Shown: positions 1 through 7,389 of the stretch, piece after piece
How the letters are laid out: every line of letters begins with the position of its first letter
How positions within the stretch are numbered: position 1 is the stretch's first letter
NCBI GenBank assembly: GCA_049284695.1
Contig: JBAPYK010000224.1
Coordinates: 1-22,694 of the forward strand
Length of the DNA stretch: 22,694 nucleotides
Direction: 5' to 3'
Source: Rhodoplanes sp049284695
GTDB taxonomy: Bacteria > Pseudomonadota > Alphaproteobacteria > Rhizobiales > Xanthobacteraceae
Translations under genes and position numbers: made by a program
The notes under the pieces: generated by a model
Databases searched by the model: none
Told to the model about the DNA's origin: nothing
What the model saw: the letters and a program-made list of their open reading frames with translations, nothing else

Positions 1-131
1 GCCAGAAAGTCGTTAGTGTAGTTGAGCGTGAAGGTGATGCCGTTGCGCTCGAGATAAGATCGCACTCCGCCCCAATCGCCGGTCAAATTGGGCGGGGAGG
101 CTTCGCTCGGTTCGCCTGACCGCTGCATCAT
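1..131 (-). pseudogene. Carbohydrate porin OprB family, N-terminal fragment lacking a signal peptide (runs off the window)
   Basis: Reading the minus strand from position 131 gives MMQRSGEPSEASPP followed by NLTGDWGGVRSYLERNGI and TFTLNYTNDFL, then the window ends. The LTGDWGG...GI.FTLNYT block is the characteristic start of the mature OprB carbohydrate-selective porins, outer-membrane beta barrels for sugar uptake. In that family a signal peptide and a short linker come before LTGDWGG. Here an in-frame TGA lies at 150-152, so at most six more residues (PPRDPA) can be added upstream, and no signal peptide or Shine-Dalgarno site is present. The stop codon of the upstream phnM-like gene is only about 20 bp before that TGA. 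This is most likely a 5'-truncated porin gene at a rearrangement junction. The rest of the gene is outside the window, so loss of function is inferred. Confidence 0.7.
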
Positions 132-169
132 CGCCGGATCGCGAGGGGGTCAGATTTGTGCAGTGAATA

Positions 170-1390
170 TTATTTGAGTAAATTCCAGGCCGTGTGAACC
201 GCTTTGCGTTTTCGTCCAGCGAATAACCGATCAACCTCATTGAACTGAACGATGCGCCCGGCGACGACGGTGGCGACGACGCGCGGCCACTCGTCGGAGG
301 TCGCATCCACCAGCACGAGGTCCGCGCGCCGGCCAACCGCGATCAGGCCGCGATCATAAAGCCCAACCGCCTGCGCTGGTCTGTCAGAGACCAACATCCA
401 GGCCTGCTCAAGCGGCAGCACCTGTAAGGCCGCAAGCCGAAATGGCGCAAGCATCAACGCCGGATAATAGTAATCTGACGTCAATACCGAGCACAGCCCG
501 CGCGCGATCATGTCGGCGGCACCGATCCAACCGACATGGCTGCCGCCGCGCACGACATTGGGCGCGCCGAGCACAACGTAATCGCCCGCCGCTGACGCTT
601 CTTCCACCGTCTCGATCGTCATGGGAAACTCCGCCACGCGGCAGCCTAACGAGCGAAACCACCGGCGCTGGTCCGGGCTGGCGTCGTCATGCGAAATCAG
701 CGGCACGCCATGGGCGCTGGCGGCGGCGGCCAATCGCACAATCGACAGAGAAACCTCATCGGCGCGCCGACGCACCCGCTCCGCGACCCGGATGAATTCT
801 TCGCGCGACAGCTCCGAGCGCTCGATCATCCGCTCCAGGCTCCGCGATCGTTTCACGGCCCCGTTCACGAGCGGCATGTGGTCGTTGAAGGCGAGCGCAT
901 CGATCCGCCCCGCCGAAAGCCACGAGGTGATGTCCCCCTCTGCATCGAGATTGTAGACTTCATGTCGCAAGTGAAAGCGCGTGTCGGCGGCAAATTTCGA
1001 TTGCAGGCCTTCAATCGCGGTCAGTATCGCGCGGGCATTATCCGGTCCGCGCAAGCCCGGCTCCCACGACCAGGTTACGCCATGAAAGACGGTGGTGATC
1101 CCGTTCGCCACAGCCTGCCGGTCGCTTTCAAGCAGGGCTGTCTCGATCGGGAAATATACCCCCGCCCGGGGCATCATCTGCCGCTCGAAGGCGTCGCCGT
1201 GAATGTCGACGATGCCGGGCAGGACGAGAAGCCCTTCGGCGTCGAGGCGGCGCGGCGAATAGCCAGAACCGGCCCGTCCGATCAGGCCGTCCGCAGTCAC
1301 CTCGACCGTGGCGTCGTCAAAGCGATCACCGGCAAGGACCCGCCCGTTCTCGATGCGAAGCGCCGCATCCCGGGTTGGCTGGCCGCTCAT
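170..1390 (-). CDS. phnM: PhnM-like amidohydrolase, second copy (alpha-D-ribose 1-methylphosphonate 5-triphosphate diphosphatase family)
   Basis: This encodes a 406-residue amidohydrolase-superfamily protein. The PhnM family releases pyrophosphate from ribose 1-alkylphosphonate 5-triphosphate, just before C-P bond cleavage, in the cytoplasm. Family marks visible are LPGIVDIHGD (metal ligands around H64 and D66), FHLRHE, FNDHMP, SHDDASP, EFPMTIE, GAPNVVRGGSH, LTSDYYYPAL and a C-terminal GRRADLVLVD beta-strand. The start is the ATG at 1390, which shares its A with the upstream stop (TGATG), so translation is probably coupled to the acetyltransferase gene. An open frame continues upstream to 1750, but it is only a shadow of that gene. 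The copy at 10223-11377 is closer in motif detail (HTD, MDHTPGQRQF) to the E. coli PhnM sequence I know. This copy may therefore be a specialised paralog; its substrate is not known from the sequence. Confidence 0.9.
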   Translation of the reverse strand: MSGQPTRDAALRIENGRVLAGDRFDDATVEVTADGLIGRAGSGYSPRRLDAEGLLVLPGIVDIHGDAFERQMMPRAGVYFPIETALLESDRQAVANGITTVFHGVTWSWEPGLRGPDNARAILTAIEGLQSKFAADTRFHLRHEVYNLDAEGDITSWLSAGRIDALAFNDHMPLVNGAVKRSRSLERMIERSELSREEFIRVAERVRRRADEVSLSIVRLAAAASAHGVPLISHDDASPDQRRWFRSLGCRVAEFPMTIETVEEASAAGDYVVLGAPNVVRGGSHVGWIGAADMIARGLCSVLTSDYYYPALMLAPFRLAALQVLPLEQAWMLVSDRPAQAVGLYDRGLIAVGRRADLVLVDATSDEWPRVVATVVAGRIVQFNEVDRLFAGRKRKAVHTAWNLLK

Positions 1391-2058
1391 CAGCCGGTCT
1401 CCTGTCCGGTGTCCCTGAGGATCGGCGCCGCCGGGCCGGCAGCCTCGTATTTGTCCAGGAATTCGGCGACCGGAAGCGTGCGGAAATCGTTCAGAGCGGC
1501 ACGCAACGCGTTGTGGCTCCAATCCCACCATGCGAGCCGCTTCAGGCGCTCGGCGATTGCGGCGGAGAAGCGCTGTCGTACGAGCCGCGCCGGGTTGCCG
1601 GCAACGATGGTGTAGTCGTCTACGTCTTTTGTTACCACGGCGCCCGCGGCGATCACCGCGCCGGTGCCGATGTTGCGCCCGGGCAATACCACAGCCCCGT
1701 GACCGATCCATACATCGTGACCGATCACGACCCGGTGCGCGCGTCGCCATGCGAAAAATTCGTGCTCATCATCTTCGCCGGCGAAGTACGCGCTTGCGCG
1801 GTAAGTGAAATGCGCTTGGGTCGCCCGGTGCATCGGGTGGTTGCCTGGATTGATCCGGGTCATCGCAGCGATCGAGCAGAACTTTCCAATGATCGCATAG
1901 GCAATGTCGCTGTCGTTGACGACATAGGAATAATCGCCCAGCGTCGTCTCCAGGAGTTTCGTTCGCGCGCCCACCTCGATGTAGCGGCCAAGCCTGCAAT
2001 CCCGCACTTCGGCCGTCGGATCGATCAGCGGTTGTTCGGACAACAACTTGAGCGGCAT
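1390..2058 (-). CDS. Phosphonate-cluster acetyltransferase, left-handed beta-helix (hexapeptide repeat) family
   Basis: This encodes 222 residues with hexapeptide-repeat (LbH) structure, such as IDPTAEVRDCRLGRYIEVG near the N-terminus and IGHDVWIGHGAVVLPGRNIG and GAVIAAGAVVTKDVDDYTIV in the second half. GNPARLVRQRF follows. This is the XAT/DapH-like acyltransferase fold, close to the hexapeptide acetyltransferases commonly found beside phn genes. It probably transfers an acetyl group from acetyl-CoA to an amino or hydroxyl group on a small substrate, perhaps an aminoalkylphosphonate, but the substrate is not determined. The start chosen is the ATG at 2058. Its TGA overlaps the ATG of the phnM-like gene downstream, so the two form one operon. 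A Pho box lies about 50 bp upstream. General annotations often call such proteins chloramphenicol acetyltransferases, which would be misleading here. Confidence 0.87.
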   Translation of the reverse strand: MPLKLLSEQPLIDPTAEVRDCRLGRYIEVGARTKLLETTLGDYSYVVNDSDIAYAIIGKFCSIAAMTRINPGNHPMHRATQAHFTYRASAYFAGEDDEHEFFAWRRAHRVVIGHDVWIGHGAVVLPGRNIGTGAVIAAGAVVTKDVDDYTIVAGNPARLVRQRFSAAIAERLKRLAWWDWSHNALRAALNDFRTLPVAEFLDKYEAAGPAAPILRDTGQETG

Positions 2059-2107
2059 CGGCGGATAGACGGAGCGTGAGCTGGACGACTGTGCTTGCGT
2101 CGCGCGT

Positions 2108-2125
2108 ATGACATCTCGATGACCG
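2108..2125 (-). promoter_or_regulatory. Pho box (PhoB site) for the minus-strand acetyltransferase-phnM operon
   Basis: On the minus strand the sequence reads CGGTCAT-CGAG-ATGTCAT, two heptamers 11 bp apart. It matches the enterobacterial/rhizobial Pho box CTGTCAT-N4-CTGTCAT at 12 of 14 half-site positions, and both GTCAT cores are intact. It lies about 50 bp upstream of the acetyltransferase start, a reasonable place for PhoB activation. Binding is inferred from the motif only. Confidence 0.6.
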
Positions 2126-2152
2126 AATGCACACCACCCGGGTTTTCCACGC

Positions 2153-2182
2153 CTGTCACAAGGCGCGTCACATAACTGTATA
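2153..2182 (+). promoter_or_regulatory. Candidate degenerate Pho box upstream of phnC
   Basis: Three Pho-like heptamers lie in a row on the plus strand: CTGTCAC at 2153, GCGTCAC at 2165 and CTGTATA at 2176. The second and third are 11 bp apart, the PhoB spacing. The first and second are 12 bp apart. The first heptamer is close to consensus and the third is poor. The stretch lies about 95-125 bp before the phnC start, in the same divergent region as the better minus-strand box. It may be the PhoB site for the large operon, but the match is imperfect. Confidence 0.35.
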
Positions 2183-2277
2183 AAGTCCGGATTAAAGGTG
2201 TCCCGAAAACGTGGTTGACCAGCCTCAACCTTGCGAGTTGCCTCGCGTTCCGGGCGCGGTCGCGAGAGGGTTTACGC

Positions 2278-3189
2278 ATGTCGAGCCCGGCGGTCGAGAT
2301 CTCTCACATTGGCAAGCGTTTTGGGCGGGCCGCGCCGGTTTTCAAGGATATAAGTCTCGCGATCCGGCCCGGTGAAATGGTGGCCCTTATCGGCGCCTCG
2401 GGATCAGGCAAGTCCACGCTCATTCGCGCAATAGCTGGGCTGACGCCGATCGACGATGAACCGGCCAACAGCGAAATACGCATTTTCGGACATACGATGC
2501 AGGCGCGCGGCCGCGTCACCGGGGAAGCCGGTGCGCTACGCGCGCGTGTCGGCGTGATTTTTCAGCAATTCAACCTGGTTTCGCGACTGTCGGTGCTGAC
2601 CAATGTGATGTTCGGCCTGCTCGGGCAGGTCCCGCGCTGGCGAGGCTCACTCGGTCGTTTCACGCGCGAGGAGAAGCTGCGGGCTATGCGCGCATTGCAG
2701 CGCGTCGGTATCGCGGAACATGCATTGAAGCGCGGCTCCGAGCTGTCAGGTGGCCAACAACAACGAGCCGCGATAGCCCGCACGCTGGTGCAAGGTGCGG
2801 ACGTGCTGCTCGCCGATGAGCCGATCGCCTCGCTTGATCCGAACTCGGCGCGGCGGGTCATGGACATCATATCGGACTTGAATGAGCGCGAGGGGATTAC
2901 AGTTGTGATCTCCCTACATCAGGTCGAATATGCGCTGCGCTATTGCCCACGCATCGTGGCCTTACGGAACGGCGGCATTGCCTATGACGGGCCGTCTGAA
3001 GCGCTCACGCCGGCTTTCTTGGCCGAACTTTACGGTACCGAGAGCGACGAGCTGTTTCTCCCGGGTCTCAAGGAAACCTCGCCCTCCAGCCGTGCGGCGG
3101 TCGACGCGGTCTCGCTATGGAACAAGCCCGCCATGAATGGCGGCGCCGTGCGCGCGCGCGACGACGTTGCCGTCGCCGGCCACGCCTAG
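2278..3189 (+). CDS. phnC: Phosphonate ABC transporter ATP-binding protein PhnC
   Basis: This is the cytoplasmic ATPase of the PhnCDE phosphonate importer. The 303-residue product has Walker A GASGSGKST (residues 39-47), Q-loop FQQFNLV, signature LSGGQQQRAAIAR, Walker B VLLADEPIASLD and the H-loop histidine in SLHQ. The inserted segment after the Q-loop (FGLLGQVPRWRGSL) is typical of PhnC. The start is the ATG at 2278, preceded by GAGAGGG at 2264-2270. A longer frame opening with TTG at 2215 is possible but has no ribosome site and adds an unlikely leader. The C-terminus has about 40 residues of low-complexity tail (from LPGLKETSPSS on), longer than in E. coli PhnC. It is the first gene of the plus-strand phn operon. 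Confidence 0.95.
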   Translation: MSSPAVEISHIGKRFGRAAPVFKDISLAIRPGEMVALIGASGSGKSTLIRAIAGLTPIDDEPANSEIRIFGHTMQARGRVTGEAGALRARVGVIFQQFNLVSRLSVLTNVMFGLLGQVPRWRGSLGRFTREEKLRAMRALQRVGIAEHALKRGSELSGGQQQRAAIARTLVQGADVLLADEPIASLDPNSARRVMDIISDLNEREGITVVISLHQVEYALRYCPRIVALRNGGIAYDGPSEALTPAFLAELYGTESDELFLPGLKETSPSSRAAVDAVSLWNKPAMNGGAVRARDDVAVAGHA

Positions 3190-3249
3190 CGGCGCCTCCA
3201 GCTCGGTAGGCCGAAAAGCAAGAATACCGAACAGAGAAGGAGATGATGT

Positions 3250-4252
3250 ATGCGCAGACTGATCATGACGCTTGCCGCTGCTGTGACGTTCGCGGTCGCG
3301 TCCGGCTTCACCGCCCAGGGGCAAAAAGCAAATGAAGTCAATTTCGGAATCATAGCGACCGAGTCATCGACCAATCTGAAGCAGATCTGGGAACCGTTCC
3401 TGGCCGCCATGGCGAAGGCGACGGGGCTAAAGGTGAACGGCTTCTACGCCTCGGACTATGCCGGCGTAATCGAGGCGATGCGTTTCAACAAGGTGCAGGC
3501 GGCTTGGTTCGGTAATAAGTCGGCAATGGAGGCGGTCGACCGGTCGGGCGGCGAGATATTCGCGCAATCGGTCGATTCGGAAGGCAATCCCGGATACTGG
3601 TCGCATCTGATCGCGCAAGGATTCGCAGATCGAAAAGCTGGACGATGTGCTTAAATGCGACAAGTCGATCGATTTCAGCATCGGTGATCCGAATTCCACG
3701 TCGGGGTTCCTCGTGCCCACGACCTATATTTTCGCCGCCCACAGCGTCGACCCGAAGACTTGCTTCAAGACCCTGCGCAACGCCTCGCATGAAGCGAATG
3801 CTATGGCGGTGGCGAACAAGCAGGTGGATGTGGCGAGCAACAACAGCGAGAACTTGCGCCGCTTGGAGAAGACCGCTCCTGAAGCGCGCAAGAACATCAA
3901 GGTGATCTGGACATCGCCGCTGATCCCGAGTGATCCGCTCGTCTGGCGCAAAGACCTCGATCCCGACATCAAAGCGAAGCTCTACACCTTCATCATGACC
4001 TACGGCCGCAACGGCGCGCCGGAGGAAATCGCAGAAGCGCGGAAAGTGCTTGGCGCGCTGCAATGGGCTCCGTTTCGTCCATCCTCGAACGCGCAGCTAT
4101 ATCCGATCCGCCAGCTCGAGCTGAACAAGCAAGTGCTGAAGGTCAAAGCAGACACGAAGCTGAGCGACACCGAGAAGCAGGCCAAGCTCGCCGAATTGCA
4201 GAAGCAGATCGACGAGGTTGCCGAACAGGCGCAGAAAACGCCGAGCATGTGA
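3250..4252 (+). pseudogene. phnD: Phosphonate-binding periplasmic protein PhnD, frameshifted
   Basis: PhnD is the periplasmic binding protein that delivers phosphonates to PhnCE. The first part (3250-3654) starts at an ATG with AAGGAG at 3237-3242. It encodes a signal peptide (MRRLIMTLAAAVTFAVASGF...) and the ligand-binding lobe with ATESSTNLKQIWEPFL and FYASDYAGVIEAM. It then runs out of frame after GYWSHLIA. The continuation, KLDDVLKCDKSIDFSIGDPNSTSGF onward, lies in the +1 frame and ends at 4252 with a charged, coiled-coil-like tail (KLSDTEKQAKLAELQKQ). Adding two bases (CA) after position 3617 would read A-H-K-D-S-Q-I-E-K-L-D and join the halves with the expected HKDS motif. So a 2-bp deletion is the simplest explanation, about 334 residues if repaired. 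It is either a real inactivating mutation or a sequencing error. Confidence 0.9.
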
Positions 4253-4255
4253 TTT

Positions 4256-4311
4256 GCCGGTTGCGGAGCGGGCCGGGGCTGGACGTTCAGTGCCCGGCCG
4301 CTCCATCCGGC
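4256..4311 (+). other. Strong intra-operon stem-loop between phnD and phnE
   Basis: GGAGCGGGCCGGG (4265-4277) pairs with CCCGGCCGCTCC (4293-4304) with one bulge and a 15-nt loop. An outer pair GCCGG (4256-4260) and CCGGC (4307-4311) extends it. It starts just after the phnD stop and has no U-tract, so it looks more like a 3' RNA-stabilising or partial-termination hairpin than a full terminator. Such hairpins often lie between a binding-protein gene and its permease gene and raise the relative level of the binding protein. That role is inferred. Confidence 0.6.
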
Positions 4312-4347
4312 TCATGAAGTCATCTACGAGGCGCACGTCACCGCATC

Positions 4348-5172
4348 GTGTCCAACATACCCGCTACGCTTGAAACTTCCGCCCGCGACACCGTGGCCAT
4401 TCCGCGCGTGCCGCTTTCCCGCCGCCTGCGCACGGCGGGTCTTTGGCTCGTGCTCGCGCTGTTTCTCGCCTGGAGCTGGTCGCCAGCGGAAATGAGCAAG
4501 GCGACGAGCCTCTTCACCGACTGGCGCAATATGGCGGAGTTCGGGTCGGCCTTCCTGCAACCGAATTTTCACGAATGGGGATTGTATCTGCAGGAGATGG
4601 TCGTCACCATTCAGATCGCGGCCTGGGGTACTGCGCTCGCCGTCGTGCTCGGCACCCCATGCGCGATCTTGAGTTCCTCGAATGTCTGCCCGCAATGGGT
4701 CGTGCAGCCCATGCGCCGGCTGATGGATTCGTTTCGCGCGATCAACGAGATCGTGTTCGCACTCCTGTTCGTCGTTGCCGTCGGGCTCGGTCCGTTCGCC
4801 GGTGTGATGGCGCTCTTTGTCCATAACACTGGCATCATCGCCAAGCTGTTCTCCGAGGCCGTTGAGGCCGCCGATCCGCGCCCGGTCGAAGGGATCCGCG
4901 CGACCGGCGCAAGCCGGCTGCAGGAAGTGATCTTCGGCCTGATTCCCCAAGTGATGCCGCTATGGACCTCGTTCACGCTGTATCGCTTCGAGACCAATGT
5001 TCGGTCGGCAACCGTGCTCGGAATCATCGGGGCCGGCGGCATCGGGCAGACTATTTACGAGAACATCCGTAGCTTCCATTATTCCGAAACCGCAGCGATC
5101 GTGATCATCATTGTCGTATCGGTGATGATCATTGATCTTGTGAGCGCGCAGCTTCGCCGCGTGCTTGTGTGA
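4348..5172 (+). CDS. phnE: Phosphonate ABC transporter permease PhnE
   Basis: This encodes 274 residues of inner-membrane permease, the channel of the PhnCDE importer. Hydrophobic segments are visible near residues 27-43 (LWLVLALFLAWSW), 88-105, 131-150 (IVFALLFVVAVGLGPFAGVM) and 250-265 (AAIVIIIVVSVMIIDLV). The conserved cytoplasmic loop of binding-protein-dependent permeases is present as EAVEAADPRPVEGIRATGAS followed by VIFGLIPQVMP. The GTG at 4348 is the likely start. No ATG fits in frame nearby and the ribosome site is weak (GAGG about 17 nt upstream). Only one phnE is found, where many alphaproteobacterial clusters have two. It follows the phnD-phnE hairpin and precedes phnG by 43 bp. 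Confidence 0.92.
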   Translation: MSNIPATLETSARDTVAIPRVPLSRRLRTAGLWLVLALFLAWSWSPAEMSKATSLFTDWRNMAEFGSAFLQPNFHEWGLYLQEMVVTIQIAAWGTALAVVLGTPCAILSSSNVCPQWVVQPMRRLMDSFRAINEIVFALLFVVAVGLGPFAGVMALFVHNTGIIAKLFSEAVEAADPRPVEGIRATGASRLQEVIFGLIPQVMPLWTSFTLYRFETNVRSATVLGIIGAGGIGQTIYENIRSFHYSETAAIVIIIVVSVMIIDLVSAQLRRVLV

Positions 5173-5215
5173 TCCCGACGCTGTTGCAGGGATTTCAATT
5201 ACGGCAAGCCACCTG

Positions 5216-5689
5216 ATGCAGTCAGCCCCGGATGGTTCAACGGACTCGGATGTTACAGCGCGTCGCGCCGCCATGCGTGTACTGGTGGAGGCGGAGGAGG
5301 GCGAGCTAGGGAGGCTAGTCGGTGAACTCGGCGCATTGCCCGAGCACGATGACGTACGCCCTCCCGAGACCGGCCTCGTGATGGTACGGGGTCGAGTCGG
5401 CGGCGACGGCGCCCCGTTCAATCTCGGAGAGGCGACGGTGTCGCGGGCGGCAATGCGGCTTGCGAGCGGCGAACTCGGTTTTGGCTATGTGCTGGGCCGC
5501 AACCAGGAAAAAGCGCGGCTGGTGGCGCTCTGCGATGCGCTCTGGCAATGCGGGCGTTATCGCTCGGCGGTGGAGGATGGCATTCTTACGCCCTTGCGCG
5601 CCCGCATCGAGGCGCGCCGTCAACTGGCCGATCAGCACACTGCTGCGACCCGCGTCGATTTCTTCACGCTCGTGCGCGGAGACGATTGA
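5216..5689 (+). CDS. phnG: Carbon-phosphorus lyase complex subunit PhnG
   Basis: PhnG is a structural subunit of the PhnGHIJ C-P lyase core complex. Together with PhnI and PhnH, supported by PhnL, it supports transfer of phosphonate onto the ribose of ATP. The 157-residue product carries the family blocks RPPETGLVMVRGRVGGDG, PFNLGEATVSRAAMRL and GELGFGYVLGRN, and ends VDFFTLVRGDD. The start chosen is the ATG at 5216 (MQSAPDGSTDSD). The frame is open a little further upstream over the end of phnE, but without a better start. The gene is followed after one base by phnH. No phnF regulator gene lies between phnE and phnG, where E. coli has one. Confidence 0.93.
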   Translation: MQSAPDGSTDSDVTARRAAMRVLVEAEEGELGRLVGELGALPEHDDVRPPETGLVMVRGRVGGDGAPFNLGEATVSRAAMRLASGELGFGYVLGRNQEKARLVALCDALWQCGRYRSAVEDGILTPLRARIEARRQLADQHTAATRVDFFTLVRGDD

Positions 5690-5690
5690 A

Positions 5691-6287
5691 ATGATGACGA
5701 CGCCAACTTCCGGCTTTGCCGATCCGGTGCTGTCGGCGCAGTCGAGCTTTCGCGCGCTCATGGCGGCGATGGCGCGTCCCGGAACGATTTGCGCGCTGAC
5801 CGAGCCGGTGTCTGCACCGCGGCAATTGTCGCGCGCGGCGGCCGTCGTTGCGCTCGCATTATGCGATCAGGATACGCCGGTCTGGCTGGATGCCGGACTT
5901 GCGGGAACGGATGTCCCTTACTGGCTGCGCTTTCACACCGGTGCGCCAATTGTCAGTGAGACCAGGCGCGCGGCATTCGCCTTCCTTGCAGAGCCGCAGA
6001 ACGCGCCGCCATTCGACGCGTTTCCGCTGGGAACAGCAGAATATCCGGATCGATCGGCCACCCTTGTCCTGCAAGTCGAAAGCTTGGAGGATGGGCCGGC
6101 GTTCACGCTCTCCGGACCGGGCATCAAGGGCCAGAGCATGATCCGCGCGCGACCATTGCCGCAAGACTTCGCGCATCGGCTCGCCGCGAACCGCGCGCTG
6201 TTTCCGCGCGGGACCGATCTCCTTCTGGTCACCGATACCGCCATTGCGGCGTTGCCGCGGTCCGTGCAACTCGCTGACGAGCCCTGA
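5691..6287 (+). CDS. phnH: Carbon-phosphorus lyase complex subunit PhnH
   Basis: PhnH is a C-P lyase core subunit with a fold related to PLP-dependent transferases but without cofactor. The 198-residue product matches the usual length (about 194 in E. coli) and shows GFADPVLSAQSSFRALMAAMA near the N-terminus, then RPGTICAL, a central LSGPGIKG and FPRGTDLLLVT near the C-terminus. The ATG at 5691 lies one base after the phnG stop and the next gene starts one base after its own stop, so translation is tightly coupled. An apparent upstream extension inside phnG is out-of-frame shadow. Confidence 0.94.
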   Translation: MMTTPTSGFADPVLSAQSSFRALMAAMARPGTICALTEPVSAPRQLSRAAAVVALALCDQDTPVWLDAGLAGTDVPYWLRFHTGAPIVSETRRAAFAFLAEPQNAPPFDAFPLGTAEYPDRSATLVLQVESLEDGPAFTLSGPGIKGQSMIRARPLPQDFAHRLAANRALFPRGTDLLLVTDTAIAALPRSVQLADEP

Positions 6288-6288
6288 A

Positions 6289-7389
6289 ATGTATGTCGCA
6301 GTGAAGGGCGGCGAGTGCGCCATCGAAAACGCTCACCGGCTGCTGGCTCATGAAAGGCGCGGTGACCGCAGCCTTCCCGACATTACGCTGCAACAGATTT
6401 CAGAGCAGCTTGCACTCGCTGTCGACCGCGTGATGGCGGAGGGATCGCTTTACGACCGCGAGCTCGCCGCGCTCGCGGTCAAGCAGGCGCGCGGCGACCT
6501 GATCGAAGCAATCTTCCTGTTGCGCGCATTCCGCGCGACCTTGCCGCGGTTCGGCGCGACCGAGCCGGTCGATACCGCCGCGATGCAGGTGCGCCGCCGC
6601 ATCTCCGCCACCTTCAAGGACCTCCCCGGCGGCCAGCTGCTCGGTCCCACCTTCGATTACACCCATCGCCTGCTCGAAACGCCATCCGCCGACCCCCCGC
6701 CGCCGGCGACCGCCGCGCCTTCCCCCGAGCCGATGCCGCGCGTGACCGATCTCTTGTTGGCGGATGGCTTGATTGAGCCGGCGCCACCGGGGGATCCGGA
6801 AACACCGGTGGGCGATCTCACCCGCGAGCCGCTGACTTTTCCCGCCGACCGAGACCTGCGCTTGCAAAACCTCGCGCGCGGGGACGAGGGCTTTCTGCTC
6901 GCGCTCGGCTATTCGACGCAGCGCGGATATGGCCGCACCCATCCCTTCGCTGGTGAAATTCGTCTGGGGAATGTTGAACTCGATCTCTTTGCCGAGGATG
7001 CGGGATTTGCGGTGCCGCTCGGCAGTGTCACCGTGACGGAGTGCCAAATGATCACTCAGTTCAAGGGCACGGCGGCGGCGGCGCCCTGCTTCACGCGCGG
7101 CTACGGCCTGGTGTTCGGACATTGCGAGCGCAAAGCCATGAGCATGGCGCTGGTTGACCGCGCGTTGCGCGCGGATGAACTCGGGGAGCAGGCGAAGGCG
7201 CCGGCACAGGATGCGGAGTTCGTCTTGTCCCACTCCGATAACGTGCAGGCGACCGGCTTCGTCGAACACCTCAAGCTGCCGCATTATGTCGATTTCCAGG
7301 CGGAACTCGGCCTTATACGCCGCCTGCGCGCGACCTTCGCGGCGGCGCCCGAGGAGGACGCATCCGAGCGGCAGGAGGCGGCGGAATGA
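6289..7389 (+). CDS. phnI: Carbon-phosphorus lyase complex subunit PhnI (nucleosidase)
   Basis: PhnI is the catalytic subunit that displaces adenine from ATP, in the presence of PhnG, PhnH and PhnL, to form ribose 1-phosphonate 5-triphosphate. The 366-residue product is close to the E. coli length (354). It begins MYVAVKGGECAIENAH and contains ITLQQISEQLALAVDRVM, EGSLYDRELAALAVKQA, GDEGFLLALGYSTQRGYGR, THPFAGEIRLG and VTVTECQMITQF, all typical of PhnI. A Pro-rich linker (residues about 135-150) may account for the small extra length. The ATG at 6289 follows the phnH stop by one base, and the gene end overlaps phnJ by four bases (ATGA). Confidence 0.95.
   Translation: MYVAVKGGECAIENAHRLLAHERRGDRSLPDITLQQISEQLALAVDRVMAEGSLYDRELAALAVKQARGDLIEAIFLLRAFRATLPRFGATEPVDTAAMQVRRRISATFKDLPGGQLLGPTFDYTHRLLETPSADPPPPATAAPSPEPMPRVTDLLLADGLIEPAPPGDPETPVGDLTREPLTFPADRDLRLQNLARGDEGFLLALGYSTQRGYGRTHPFAGEIRLGNVELDLFAEDAGFAVPLGSVTVTECQMITQFKGTAAAAPCFTRGYGLVFGHCERKAMSMALVDRALRADELGEQAKAPAQDAEFVLSHSDNVQATGFVEHLKLPHYVDFQAELGLIRRLRATFAAAPEEDASERQEAAE

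Noticed and set aside
689..1615. 308-codon open frame on the plus strand
   Set aside because: It is antisense to the phnM-like and acetyltransferase genes, which have clear motifs. GC-rich DNA keeps this frame open by chance.
1391..1750. N-terminal extension of the phnM-like frame by 120 residues on the minus strand
   Set aside because: It is Arg/Gly-rich shadow translation of the acetyltransferase gene. The family domain begins at the ATG at 1390, coupled by TGATG.
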